The notes under the pieces: generated by a model
Database searches by the model: none
Seen by the model: only the letters and a program-made list of their open reading frames with translations
What the model was told of the DNA's origin: nothing
Translations under genes and position numbers: made by a program
Shown here: positions 1-7,976 of the stretch, in pieces
How the letters are laid out: each line of letters begins with the position of its first letter
How positions within the stretch are numbered: the first letter of the stretch is position 1
Origin: Bacillota bacterium
Lineage (GTDB): Bacteria; Bacillota; UBA994
DNA: 18,961 bases
Direction of reading: 5' to 3'
Assembly: GCA_018725275.1 (NCBI GenBank)
Contig: QLUC01000013.1
Span: forward strand, 1-18,961

Positions 1-70
1 TTGGGTTACACGGCGGGGAGGGTCGGCGTGCCATGTCACGCCGCTACCTAAAATAACGAAATATTTTGTA

Positions 71-100
71 GGCTACCGAAGAGAGTGCTCTTTGGTAGCC
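71..100. terminator. Stem-loop, possible terminator of an upstream gene
   Basis: A 13-bp stem (71-83 paired with 88-100, one G-T wobble) closes on a 4-nt AGTG loop. It lies upstream of the purB promoter, so it is not part of the purB leader. The following bases (TGTTCTGT) are only moderately T-rich, so termination is a guess. A second perfect 7-bp hairpin (24-30 with 37-43, loop of 6) precedes it. Either could end a gene that lies left of the window. Confidence 0.45.
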
Positions 101-135
101 TGTTCTGTATGGGTAACACCAGCCAAAACAGAGTA

Positions 136-180
136 AAACACGAACATTATATATGAAACACTATTTAATCATTCGACTTT
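136..180. promoter_or_regulatory. Candidate PurR-type operator (degenerate PurBox pair)
   Basis: Positions 136-148 match the B. subtilis PurBox consensus AWWWCCGAACWWT at 11 of 13 positions, including the central CGAA. A weaker inverted half (168-180, about 9 of 13) carries TTCG. The pair sits just upstream of the -35 box, where PurR boxes lie in B. subtilis. The gap between the boxes is 19 nt, a little longer than the 16-17 nt I recall for Bacillus. The consensus is from memory, and in AT-rich DNA such a match could arise by chance, so this remains a hypothesis. Confidence 0.3.
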
Positions 181-184
181 TTCC

Positions 185-213
185 TTGACAGAGAGCCTCA
201 CCTAGGCTATATT
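185..213 (+). promoter_or_regulatory. Vegetative (sigma-A type) promoter of the pur operon
   Basis: A perfect -35 box TTGACA (185-190) is followed after exactly 17 nt by TATATT (208-213). The start of transcription would be near 220, which leaves a leader of only about 50 nt before purB. That is too short for a purine riboswitch aptamer plus expression platform, so control, if any, is more likely at initiation. A strong AAAGGAGG ribosome binding site lies at 249-256. Confidence 0.85.
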
Positions 214-269
214 CGAGTTGTAAAGGATGGGCAAGTGGTGAGGAGAGTAAAGGAGGTTGGCAAACTCGC

Positions 270-1565
270 ATGATAGAGCGCTACATGGTGCCCGCGATGA
301 GCAAAATCTGGACCCTAGAGGGCAAGTTTCGTCTGTGGCTCGAGATTGAGATTCTCGCCTGTGAGGCTTGGAGCAAACTTGGGGTCATCCCGAGCGAAGA
401 TGTCCAGTTAATTAGGGAGAAAGCAAGTTTCAACGTCGAGCGCATTTTAGAGATTGAACTAGAGACTAACCACGATGTGGTAGCTTTTACCCAAAGTGTC
501 AGTGAGAGTCTAGGTGCAGAGTCTAAGTGGGTGCATTACGGGCTCACCTCAACTGATGTTGTTGATACGGCTCTCTCCCTGCAGGTAGTCCAGGCTCTTG
601 ATATAGTGGACGAGTTGCTCGCAGCTTTGGCCTTGGCGGTCGGGACTAGGGCGAAGGAGCATAGAAATACAGTCATGATGGGGCGCACCCATGGGGTGCA
701 TGCCGAGCCGACCACTTTCGGGCTCAAGCTGGCGGTCTGGTACGCAGAGCTAGCGAGGCATAGGGAGCGCCTGGCCTTAGTGCGCCGCAACATGGCGGTG
801 GGCAAGCTTTCGGGTGCGGTGGGTACCTATGCCAACATCAATCCCTTTGTCGAAGATTATGTCTGCAGTCACTTGGGGCTGTCGCCTGCCTTAGCCGCCA
901 CGCAGACCTTGCAGCGGGATCGCCACGCTAGCCTGGTCTCGGCCTTGGCCATCCTTGGTTCTTCCCTAGAAAAATTTGCCACCGAAATACGCGCCTTACA
1001 GAAGACCGAGGTGCGCGAAGTAGAGGAACCCTTCGGGCGGGGGCAAAAGGGTAGCTCCGCCATGCCTCACAAGAGAAACCCCATCATGTGCGAGCGCGTG
1101 GTGGGCTTAGCGCGGGTGCTCAGGGGCTATGCCTTGACGGCGATGGAAAACGTAGCCCTCTGGCATGAGCGTGATATTTCCCATTCGTCGGCAGAGCGCA
1201 TTATCTTGCCCGATGCCTTTCATCTCACCTGCTACATGCTCCAGGTGCTCACTAAGGTCATGGAGGGCTTAAGGGTCAATAAGGACAACATGCTCACCAA
1301 TATGGCCCTTTCGCAGGACTTGGTGTATTCACAGCATATCTTGCTCCTCTTAGTGGAACAAGGATTGTCGCGCGAGCAGGCCTACGCTTTGGTGCAACGA
1401 TTGGCCATGCGGGCTTGGGAGGAGAGGACGAGCTTTAAGGACCTGGTGCTCACGGACGAAACACTACTCGCCCGACTTGGCCGGGAGAAACTCGGGGCGG
1501 CGTTTGACCTTAAGTATCATCTCAAGCATGTGGACTATATTTTTAGCCGCGTAGGTTTAGACTGA
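270..1565 (+). CDS. purB: Adenylosuccinate lyase PurB
   Basis: PurB acts twice in purine synthesis. It splits SAICAR to AICAR plus fumarate, and adenylosuccinate to AMP plus fumarate. The 431-residue protein matches the Bacillus type from its first residues (MIERY). Three histidines fall at the positions I recall for B. subtilis PurB: H68 in TNHDVVAF, H89 in HYGLTSTDVVDTA and H141 in GRTHGVHAEPTTFG. The fumarase/aspartase superfamily signature SSAMPHKRNP begins at S262, with the catalytic serine in this mobile loop. The ATG start fits the family N-terminus, although the GGAGG site lies about 13 nt upstream, longer than usual. First gene of the operon, 31 nt before purC. Confidence 0.97.
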   Translation: MIERYMVPAMSKIWTLEGKFRLWLEIEILACEAWSKLGVIPSEDVQLIREKASFNVERILEIELETNHDVVAFTQSVSESLGAESKWVHYGLTSTDVVDTALSLQVVQALDIVDELLAALALAVGTRAKEHRNTVMMGRTHGVHAEPTTFGLKLAVWYAELARHRERLALVRRNMAVGKLSGAVGTYANINPFVEDYVCSHLGLSPALAATQTLQRDRHASLVSALAILGSSLEKFATEIRALQKTEVREVEEPFGRGQKGSSAMPHKRNPIMCERVVGLARVLRGYALTAMENVALWHERDISHSSAERIILPDAFHLTCYMLQVLTKVMEGLRVNKDNMLTNMALSQDLVYSQHILLLLVEQGLSREQAYALVQRLAMRAWEERTSFKDLVLTDETLLARLGREKLGAAFDLKYHLKHVDYIFSRVGLD

Positions 1566-1596
1566 CAAGTAAGGGATTAATGTAGGGAGGGTTACT

Positions 1597-2322
1597 GTGG
1601 AAAAGCGCGCGCTCCTGTACGAGGGCAAGGCCAAGATGGTGTACCAAGTTGACGATCCGGACCTCTGCCTCATCTATTTCAAGGATTCCGCCACTGCGTT
1701 TAACGCCCTGAAAAAAGGCGAAATTGCCGAAAAGGGCGCGATGAACAACGCTATCTCGGCGCACTTCTTTGCTCTTTTGGCCAAGGAAGGTGTCGAGTCG
1801 CACTTCATTAGGTCTCTCAGCCAGCGGGAAATGCTGGTCAGGAGATTGGAGATAATAAAAATTGAGGTCGTGGTGAGAAACATTGTCGCCGGGTCACTCG
1901 CTAAGCGCCTCGGCTGGCCGGAGGGCGTCGTCTTGGCCGAGCCTGTTATTGAGCATTACTACAAGGACGACTCTCTCGGCGACCCCTTGTTGAATGATGA
2001 CCACCTGCGTGTCCTCAACCTTGCGACCGCGGCCGAACTGGCCACCATCACCCGACTGAGCAAGCAAGTAAACGCGGTGTTGAAACACTACCTAGAAACT
2101 AAGAATATCTTGCTCGTGGATTTTAAGCTCGAATTTGGCCGCTGCTTGGGCAAAATCATCCTCGGGGACGAAATCTCACCGGATACTTGTCGCTTCTGGG
2201 ATGCCACCACCAAGGAGAAGCTCGATAAAGACCGCTTTCGGCGCGACCTCGGCCAGGTGGCCGAGGCTTATCGCGAAATTTTAGAGAGGTTGCAAGGAGG
2301 CCAAAACAGTGTACAAGGCTAA
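1597..2322 (+). CDS. purC: SAICAR synthetase PurC
   Basis: Phosphoribosylaminoimidazole-succinocarboxamide synthase joins aspartate to CAIR using ATP. The protein has 241 residues, normal for the stand-alone bacterial enzyme. Visible motifs are the N-terminal ATP-binding stretch LLYEGKAKMVY (6-16), VVVRNIVAGSLAKR (91-104), LVDFKLEFG (173-181) and DEISPD (191-196). It starts at GTG with AGGGAGG 6 nt upstream. The last 14 nt overlap the start of purS, and the purS ribosome binding site lies inside the purC reading frame, which suggests coupled translation. Confidence 0.97.
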   Translation: MEKRALLYEGKAKMVYQVDDPDLCLIYFKDSATAFNALKKGEIAEKGAMNNAISAHFFALLAKEGVESHFIRSLSQREMLVRRLEIIKIEVVVRNIVAGSLAKRLGWPEGVVLAEPVIEHYYKDDSLGDPLLNDDHLRVLNLATAAELATITRLSKQVNAVLKHYLETKNILLVDFKLEFGRCLGKIILGDEISPDTCRFWDATTKEKLDKDRFRRDLGQVAEAYREILERLQGGQNSVQG

Positions 2323-2560
2323 GATTTATGTCACTTTGAAGGAGGGCGTGCTCGACCCACAGGGGCAGGCAGTGCGCGCGGGGCTTATCAGTCAAGGTTT
2401 TGCGGCGGTAGAGGAGGTGCGTATCGGCAAGTTCATGGAAGTGGTAGTAGCTACTCATTCCGCTACTGAGGCCCAGCACTTGGTCAGGGAGATGTGCGAA
2501 CGCCTGTTGGCTAACCCGGTTATAGAAGACTACACCTTCGTGTTGGTGGAAGTGGTATGA
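2309..2560 (+). CDS. purS: FGAM synthetase subunit PurS
   Basis: PurS is the small subunit that bridges PurQ and PurL in the FGAM synthetase complex found in Gram-positive bacteria and archaea. It helps pass ammonia from PurQ to PurL. The protein has 83 residues, the usual size, and opens with the typical YKAKIYVTLKEGVLDPQG. The family ending ANPVIEDYTFVLVEV is also present. The GTG start has AAGGAGG 8 nt upstream, within purC. Its stop codon overlaps the purQ start as ATGA, so the three complex subunits are likely made in step. Confidence 0.95.
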   Translation: MYKAKIYVTLKEGVLDPQGQAVRAGLISQGFAAVEEVRIGKFMEVVVATHSATEAQHLVREMCERLLANPVIEDYTFVLVEVV

Positions 2561-3252
2561 GGTTTGGTGTCGTAGTCTTCCCGGGGTCTAATTGCGACGC
2601 GGACTGTCACCACGCCGTCGGCACCGTGTTTGCGCAAGAGGCGGAATACGTCTGGCATGAGGAAAAAGATCTCTCCCGCTTTGACTGCATCATTTTGCCC
2701 GGTGGTTTCTCTTACGGCGACTACCTGCGGGCGGGCGCGCTGGCGCGCTTTTCGCCTGTCATGGGGGCGGTGGTCGAGGAGGCCGGCCGGGGCAAGTTGG
2801 TCTTAGGCATTTGCAACGGTTGGCAAATATTGCTTGAGGCGGGCCTACTGCCCGGCGCCATGCTCAAGAATAATCATTTGCAGTTTCGCTGTGAGACGCG
2901 CCATGTGCGCCTTGAAAACAGCAACACGCCCTTTACCTGTACCGGGCACGAGGGGCAGGTGCTCAGCCTGCCTATCGCCCATGCTGAGGGCAATTACTAT
3001 ATAGATCAAGTCGGTCTAAAAGACTTGGAGGCACAACGACAGATAGTATTTCGCTATGTGGACAGCAGGGGCCGGGTTAGCAAGGAAGCCAACCCGAACG
3101 GGTCGCTGGGGGGCATTGCCGGCATCATTAATAAAGCAGGCAATGTCCTCGGCATGATGCCCCACCCCGAGCGAGCTACCGAAGAAATTCTTGGAGGTAC
3201 CGACGGCAGACTCATCTTTTCATCTATCTTGCAGTGGTGGGGTGGACAATGA
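2557..3252 (+). CDS. purQ: FGAM synthetase glutaminase subunit PurQ
   Basis: PurQ is a class I (triad) glutamine amidotransferase that releases ammonia from glutamine for PurL. The 231-residue protein shows the FPGSNCDADC start, the oxyanion-strand motif LPGGFSYGDYLRAGA, the catalytic nucleophile C86 in GICNGWQ, and the H203/E205 pair of the triad in MPHPERA. It is the short stand-alone form, not the long PurL fusion of enterobacteria. The start overlaps the purS stop (ATGA at 2557-2560). Confidence 0.97.
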   Translation: MRFGVVVFPGSNCDADCHHAVGTVFAQEAEYVWHEEKDLSRFDCIILPGGFSYGDYLRAGALARFSPVMGAVVEEAGRGKLVLGICNGWQILLEAGLLPGAMLKNNHLQFRCETRHVRLENSNTPFTCTGHEGQVLSLPIAHAEGNYYIDQVGLKDLEAQRQIVFRYVDSRGRVSKEANPNGSLGGIAGIINKAGNVLGMMPHPERATEEILGGTDGRLIFSSILQWWGGQ

Positions 3253-5480
3253 CAGAGCACTACCTAGAGTTACAGGACATTGATCAAGCCCGTTCCATGG
3301 GGCTTAGGCCGCCTGAATGGGAAAGGCTCCTCGCTGTTCTTGGACGCCGGCCTAACCTAACCGAACTGGGTATGTTTGCGGTGATGTGGTCGGAGCACTG
3401 CAGTTACAAACATAGCAAGACAGCCTTACGGCAGTTTCCGACCGGCGGCCCGCAGGTCTTGCAGGGACCGGGCGAAAATGCCGGCGTGGTAGATATTGGT
3501 GATGGTCAGGCCGTGGTGTTTAAAATCGAAAGTCACAACCACCCTTCGGCCATTGAACCATACCAGGGAGCGGCTACCGGCGTGGGTGGCATAGTGCGCG
3601 ACGTCTTTACCATGGGGGCGCGCCCCATTGCCCTCCTCAACAGCCTGCGCTTCGGCGACCTAAGTAGCCCCAAGCAGCGTTACCTTTTCGCCGGCGTGGT
3701 CGCGGGCATTGCCGGGTATGGCAACTGCCTGGGTATACCCACCGTGGGCGGTGAGGTTTACTTTAATGATAGCTACACTAACAACTGCTTGGTCAATGCC
3801 ATGTGCGTGGGGCTAATTGACCATCACTTGCTGACCCGCGGCAGAGCGCAGGGAACAGGCAGCCGCCTGATTCTCATTGGCGCACGCACCGGGCGCGATG
3901 GCATCCATGGGGCAACTTTTGCCTCGGAGGCGCTCGGTGAGCACTCTGTTGCCCGCCGCCCCGCAGTGCAAGTGGGAGACCCCTTCATGGAAAAACTCTT
4001 GCTCGAGGCTTGCCTAGAGCTTATCGAGGCCAAGGTCATCCTTGGCATGCAGGATTTGGGTGCGGCGGGCCTGACCTCGGCGTCGAGCGAAATGGCCGCA
4101 CGCGCCGGCAGCGGGGTCGAACTGGATGTCGCCTTGGTGCCCCGCCGCGAGAAAAACATGAACCCCTACGAAATAATGCTGTCGGAGTCCCAGGAGCGCA
4201 TGCTGCTCGCCGTGGAACCGGAGCAAGTGCCCTTGGTCCTCGCTACTTGCGCGAAGTGGGGGCTAACCGGTACCGATATCGGGCAGGTAACAGCAAGCGG
4301 CATGGTCAAGGTGCTGTTTAACGGGATAGTAGTGGCCGAGGTGCCGGCTAGGCCTCTGGCCAGCGAAGGCCCGGTGTACCATCCCCTAGCCACCGAGCCA
4401 CCCTGGCAGGCTTTGGTCACGGCGCTCAATTTGGCCGCCATTCCCGTGCCGGAGGATTTGACGGCGGTGCTCGGCCGTCTTTTGGCCTCTCCCAACATTG
4501 CCAGCAAGGAATGGGTCTACCGCCAGTACGATCACTCGGTGCGCGGCGACACTGTGACCCTGCCCGGTTCGGATGCGGCGGTCTTGCGCATCAAGGGTAC
4601 CAAGAAAGGGCTGGCCCTGAGCGTGGACTGCAATAGCCGCTATACCTACCTCGACCCCTACCGGGGCGGGGCCATTGCCGTGGCTGAGGCGGCCCGCAAT
4701 GTAGCCTGTAGTGGGGCTAAGCCCCTAGCTATAACCAATTGCTTAAACTTTGGCAGCCCCGAGCGTCCGGAAATTTATTACCAGCTCACGCGGGCGATTG
4801 CCGGCATGGCCGCGGCCTGTGAGGCCTTGGGCACGCCGGTCACCGGCGGCAATGTCAGTCTTTACAACGAAACTGCAGGTCAAGCAGTGTTCCCTACGCC
4901 CACGGTGGGCATGGTGGGGGTCTTGGCGGATGTAGAAAGGCGCGTGACCACCGCCTTCAAGCAGGAGGGCGATATTGTCTGCCTCTTAGGCAGTACCTTC
5001 GAGGAGCTAGGAGGCAGTGAGTACCTCAAGGTAGTGCATAACTTGGAACGGGGGCTGCCCCCGGCGCTCGACCTCGCGGCCGAACGCCGCTTGCAGTCGC
5101 TCTTGGTGGCTTTGGCCGAAGGGGCCTTGCTCGCCTCCGCCCATGATTGTGCTGAGGGCGGTTTGGCTGTGGCCGTAGCCGAGTCGGCCATCCAGGGTGG
5201 CTTAGGGGCAAGGATAGACCTCTCGCCTTTAGCTTCCATGCGTAAAGATGCCCTGCTCTTTGGCGAATCACAATCACGGGTGGTCGTTTCTCTCGCGCCC
5301 ACGCATTTTTCCGCCGTAGAAATACTAGCCGGCGCCATGGGGGTGCCATTCGTGTGCCTAGGCCGGGTCGAGGGCGATGTAGTCTGCCTGGGCCGTGGGC
5401 AAGAGGCCATCATCAGGGCAGATGTAGCCTCCTTGGCTGAGCTTTGGAGAGGAGCCATCGCATGCCACATGTCGCCGTAG
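3249..5480 (+). CDS. purL: FGAM synthetase large subunit PurL
   Basis: PurL converts FGAR, ATP and ammonia to FGAM. At 743 residues this is the small PurL that works with PurS and PurQ. It has the repeated AIRS-like architecture. Conserved blocks include MWSEHCSYKHSK (near 46-57), ESHNHPSAIEPYQGAATG (94-111) and GRDGIHGATFASE (215-227), with the second half carrying CNSRYTYLDPYRGG. I chose ATG 3249 because it overlaps the purQ stop as ATGA. An in-frame GTG at 3234 would add only five residues. The site ahead of it (GGGGTGG) is poor, which fits coupling to purQ. Confidence 0.97.
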   Translation: MTEHYLELQDIDQARSMGLRPPEWERLLAVLGRRPNLTELGMFAVMWSEHCSYKHSKTALRQFPTGGPQVLQGPGENAGVVDIGDGQAVVFKIESHNHPSAIEPYQGAATGVGGIVRDVFTMGARPIALLNSLRFGDLSSPKQRYLFAGVVAGIAGYGNCLGIPTVGGEVYFNDSYTNNCLVNAMCVGLIDHHLLTRGRAQGTGSRLILIGARTGRDGIHGATFASEALGEHSVARRPAVQVGDPFMEKLLLEACLELIEAKVILGMQDLGAAGLTSASSEMAARAGSGVELDVALVPRREKNMNPYEIMLSESQERMLLAVEPEQVPLVLATCAKWGLTGTDIGQVTASGMVKVLFNGIVVAEVPARPLASEGPVYHPLATEPPWQALVTALNLAAIPVPEDLTAVLGRLLASPNIASKEWVYRQYDHSVRGDTVTLPGSDAAVLRIKGTKKGLALSVDCNSRYTYLDPYRGGAIAVAEAARNVACSGAKPLAITNCLNFGSPERPEIYYQLTRAIAGMAAACEALGTPVTGGNVSLYNETAGQAVFPTPTVGMVGVLADVERRVTTAFKQEGDIVCLLGSTFEELGGSEYLKVVHNLERGLPPALDLAAERRLQSLLVALAEGALLASAHDCAEGGLAVAVAESAIQGGLGARIDLSPLASMRKDALLFGESQSRVVVSLAPTHFSAVEILAGAMGVPFVCLGRVEGDVVCLGRGQEAIIRADVASLAELWRGAIACHMSP

Positions 5481-6940
5481 ACGATAAGCTGCGGGAGGAA
5501 TGCGGCGTGCTGGGCATCTTTGCCCGCGGGCTCGATGTGGTGCGACTTGGCTATTTTGGGCTTTTTGCCTTGCAGCACCGCGGGCAGGAGAGTGCCGGTC
5601 TAGCCGTCAGCGCGGGCGAGGGCATTGCTTTGCATAAAGGGCTGGGCCTAGTGTCCGAGGCTTTTAATGAAAGTCATATCGCCGCTCTCGCCGCGCTCAA
5701 TCCGCACATCGCCCTTGGCCATGTGCGCTACTCCACCGCCGGCCCCTCCGACCTAGACAACAGCCAACCCCTTTACGACAGCGGGGACAATTCCCCCGAC
5801 CACGGGGACGGTTCCCCCGGTCGTAGCATTCCCCTAGCGCTGGCCCACAATGGCAATCTCATCGGCATGGAGCGGCTTAAGGCCGAACTGGCGGCGCAGG
5901 GCGCGGTCTTTGGCACGACCAGCGACAGCGAAATGATTCTCTTGCTCTTAAGGCAGTATCTCACAGCAGATCTCAAAGAAGCTTTGATTATGGCTCTAAA
6001 TAAAGTGCGGGGCGCCTACAGTCTGGTTTTGTGCACTAATAACGAGCTCGTCGGGGTGCGCGACCCGCAGGGGTTTAGACCGCTCTGTCTGGGGCGTCTT
6101 GGGGATGGGTATATCCTCGCTTCGGAGAGTGCGGCCATCGAGGCCCTTGGTGGCGAGCTCTGGCGCGATGTCGAGCCGGGCGAGATGGTGGTGATCGACG
6201 ACACCGGGGTGCATTTTAGCCGCTTTGCGGAGGCAAAGCCAAGCTCGTGCATTTTTGAATATGTCTATTTTGCCCGTAACGACAGCATCATCGACGGCCA
6301 GAATGTCTACGAGGCCCGCGTCGCCTTGGGCAGACGTTTGGCGGAAGAACAGCCCGTTATAGCTGACCTAGTGATCAGTGTGCCGGATTCGGGCACCCCG
6401 GCAGCCATCGGTTACGCCGCTTGTTCGAAGTTGCCCTATGTGGAAGGCTTGGTCAAAAATCGCTATGTGGGACGCACCTTTATTCAGCCGGGGCAGGCGC
6501 TGCGTGAGCTCAAGGTGCGCCTCAAGTTCACCCCGAACCCGAGCGTGGTGCGGGGGAAGCGCATAATCATCATCGACGACTCCATCGTGCGCGGCACTAC
6601 CATGAAGTTGCTCGTCAGCACCCTCCGGCAGGCAGGTGCAAGTGAAATCCATGTGCGCGTGAGCTGTCCACCCTACATTGCGCCCTGCCACTTTGGCATT
6701 GATACCCCGTCAACGGGGGAGCTGGTGGCCACGCGCTACGACACGGAGGGTATCCGCCGGATGATCGGAGCGGACAGCCTGGGGTACCTGAGCAAGGAGG
6801 GCATGCTGAAGGTGCTTGCGGGCGGACAGCGACAATTTTGCCTAGGATGTTTTACCGGGGAATACCCCGTGCCCTTGCCCCATGAAGAGAGGGCGGAAGC
6901 GAGACGGGCAGAGGAGGATTGGGGTGATGTGCGTGGATAA
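5462..6940 (+). CDS. purF: Amidophosphoribosyltransferase PurF
   Basis: PurF makes phosphoribosylamine from PRPP and glutamine, the first committed step. The chosen ATG (spaced well behind GGAGAGGA) gives 492 residues. A short propeptide precedes the catalytic Cys14 (EECGVLGIF), which should become the N-terminus after cleavage. The N-terminal Ntn glutaminase domain has the ALQHRGQESAG block. The C-terminal PRPP site is IIIIDDSIVRGTT, with D372-D373. Four cysteines (C263, C409, C460, C463) match the [4Fe-4S] ligands of the Bacillus-type enzyme, so oxygen-sensitive regulation is likely. Unusual feature: residues 108-121 are a two-unit 7-residue repeat encoded by palindromic DNA (separate entry). 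The start overlaps purL by 19 nt. Confidence 0.96.
   Translation: MPHVAVDDKLREECGVLGIFARGLDVVRLGYFGLFALQHRGQESAGLAVSAGEGIALHKGLGLVSEAFNESHIAALAALNPHIALGHVRYSTAGPSDLDNSQPLYDSGDNSPDHGDGSPGRSIPLALAHNGNLIGMERLKAELAAQGAVFGTTSDSEMILLLLRQYLTADLKEALIMALNKVRGAYSLVLCTNNELVGVRDPQGFRPLCLGRLGDGYILASESAAIEALGGELWRDVEPGEMVVIDDTGVHFSRFAEAKPSSCIFEYVYFARNDSIIDGQNVYEARVALGRRLAEEQPVIADLVISVPDSGTPAAIGYAACSKLPYVEGLVKNRYVGRTFIQPGQALRELKVRLKFTPNPSVVRGKRIIIIDDSIVRGTTMKLLVSTLRQAGASEIHVRVSCPPYIAPCHFGIDTPSTGELVATRYDTEGIRRMIGADSLGYLSKEGMLKVLAGGQRQFCLGCFTGEYPVPLPHEERAEARRAEEDWGDVRG
5783..5824. repeat. Two tandem 21-bp GGGGAC...TCCCC palindromic units inside purF
   Basis: Units 5783-5803 and 5804-5824 share 15 of 21 bases and begin exactly on codon boundaries. 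They encode GDNSPDH and GDGSPGR (PurF residues 108-121). Each unit holds a GGGGA/TCCCC inverted repeat with a 4-nt loop (CAAT, CGGT). The second is extended by an outer CGACC/GGTCG stem (5797-5801 with 5819-5823). Homologous PurF proteins have a short variable loop between the QPL and LALAHNGN motifs, and this segment enlarges that loop. The GGGGACGGTTCCC core resembles small dispersed palindromes I recall from clostridial genomes, sometimes near REP-associated transposases. That resemblance is memory-based and unchecked. Confidence 0.8.
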
Positions 6941-7976
6941 ACCACAGGGCCTGACCTACAAGCAGGCTGGGGTGGACGTGGCCGCCGGCAATCGAGCTGT
7001 CAAGCTGATAGAGCGAGCGGTGCGGTCCACCTTCCGCCCTGAAGTGCAAAGCGACATCGGCGGTTTTGGCGGGCTCTTTGCCCTCGGCCGCTATAACGAG
7101 CCCATCTTGGTGTCCGGAACAGATGGGGTGGGCACCAAGCTCAAAGTCGCCTTCATGATGAACCGGCACGACACCGTGGGCATCGATTTGGTGGCCATGT
7201 CGGTCAATGACATCTTGGTCAGTGGGGCCGAACCTCTTTTCTTCTTGGACTACATCGGCCTAGGCAGGCTCGATCCGGAACAAGTGGCCGCCATCGTCAA
7301 GGGGGTGGCCGAGGGTTGCCGAGAGGCCGGCTGTGCTCTGCTCGGCGGCGAGACGGCCGAAATGCCCGGGTTTTACCAGCCCGGCGAGTATGATTTGGCG
7401 GGGTTTGCCGTGGGCGTGGTCGAGAAAGAACAGTTGGTCGATGGCCGATACATCAAAGAGGGGGATGTTTTGCTTGGCCTGGCCTCGAGTGGCCTCCACA
7501 GCAATGGGTATTCCTTGGCGAGAAAGATAGTCTTTGAGGTGGCTAAGTGTGAGCTCAATGATTTCGTCCCCGCTCTCGGCACGACGGTGGGGGAGGCGCT
7601 GCTCAGGCCGACCCGCATCTATGTGCAAACAGTTTTACCCCTCGCGCGCGCGGGGCTGATAAAGGGCATGGTGCACATCACGGGCGGCGGGTTTACCGAG
7701 AACATCCCGCGGGTCCTAGGCGAGGGACTGGGGGCCGAGATTGTGGCCAATAATTGGCCGCGGCCCGCTATATTTTCGTGGCTGGCCGAGCTCGGCCAAG
7801 TAGCCGAGGAAGAAATGTTTCGCACCTTTAATATGGGGATCGGCTTCATTATGGTCGTGGCGGCCGAAGACGCTCTGCAGGTAGCGGACAAGCTCGCCCT
7901 GGGGGGAGAAACATGTTACAGCGTGGGCCGGGTGGTTCGGGGTGAGGGGGTGAGCTTCTGCGTCTGGCAGTCTTAG
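6927..7976 (+). CDS. purM: AIR synthetase PurM
   Basis: Phosphoribosylformylglycinamidine cyclo-ligase closes the imidazole ring, turning FGAM to AIR with ATP. The protein has 349 residues, normal for the family. Motifs include AGVDVAAGNRAV near the start, SGTDGVGTKLK (63-73), VNDILVSGAEPLFFLDY (93-109), GGETAEMPGFY, SGLHSNGYSLAR and HITGGGFTENIPR. The open frame extends further upstream, but ATG 6927, with GAGGAGG at 6911-6917, fits family length. It overlaps purF by 14 nt. Its 3' end overlaps the conserved N-terminal coding of purN in the -1 frame. Confidence 0.96.
   Translation: MCVDKPQGLTYKQAGVDVAAGNRAVKLIERAVRSTFRPEVQSDIGGFGGLFALGRYNEPILVSGTDGVGTKLKVAFMMNRHDTVGIDLVAMSVNDILVSGAEPLFFLDYIGLGRLDPEQVAAIVKGVAEGCREAGCALLGGETAEMPGFYQPGEYDLAGFAVGVVEKEQLVDGRYIKEGDVLLGLASSGLHSNGYSLARKIVFEVAKCELNDFVPALGTTVGEALLRPTRIYVQTVLPLARAGLIKGMVHITGGGFTENIPRVLGEGLGAEIVANNWPRPAIFSWLAELGQVAEEEMFRTFNMGIGFIMVVAAEDALQVADKLALGGETCYSVGRVVRGEGVSFCVWQS

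Noticed and set aside
1..51. Frame 1 reads LGYTAGRVGVPCHAAT and stops at 49-51; could be the end of an upstream gene.
   Set aside because: All three forward frames are open for a while here and none gives a recognisable protein end, so no gene call is supported.
227..241. Tiny leader ORF MGKW with AAAGGA just upstream of purB.
   Set aside because: Four codons is too short to separate from chance, and no attenuator hairpin or T-run follows.
220..269. Purine riboswitch ahead of purB.
   Set aside because: The leader after the strong promoter is about 50 nt, and the conserved aptamer core was not recognised in it or just upstream.
4880..5578. Long minus-strand open frame of 232 codons across purL/purF.
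   Set aside because: It is antisense to two well-supported genes, has no recognisable domain, and arises from GC-rich codon use.
6703..6874. Other GC palindromes in purF (CCCCGT/ACGGGG near 6710 and CGGGG/CCCCG near 6862).
   Set aside because: They encode residues in the normally conserved IDTP and FTGEYP regions and do not share the 21-bp unit, so they look like coincidence.
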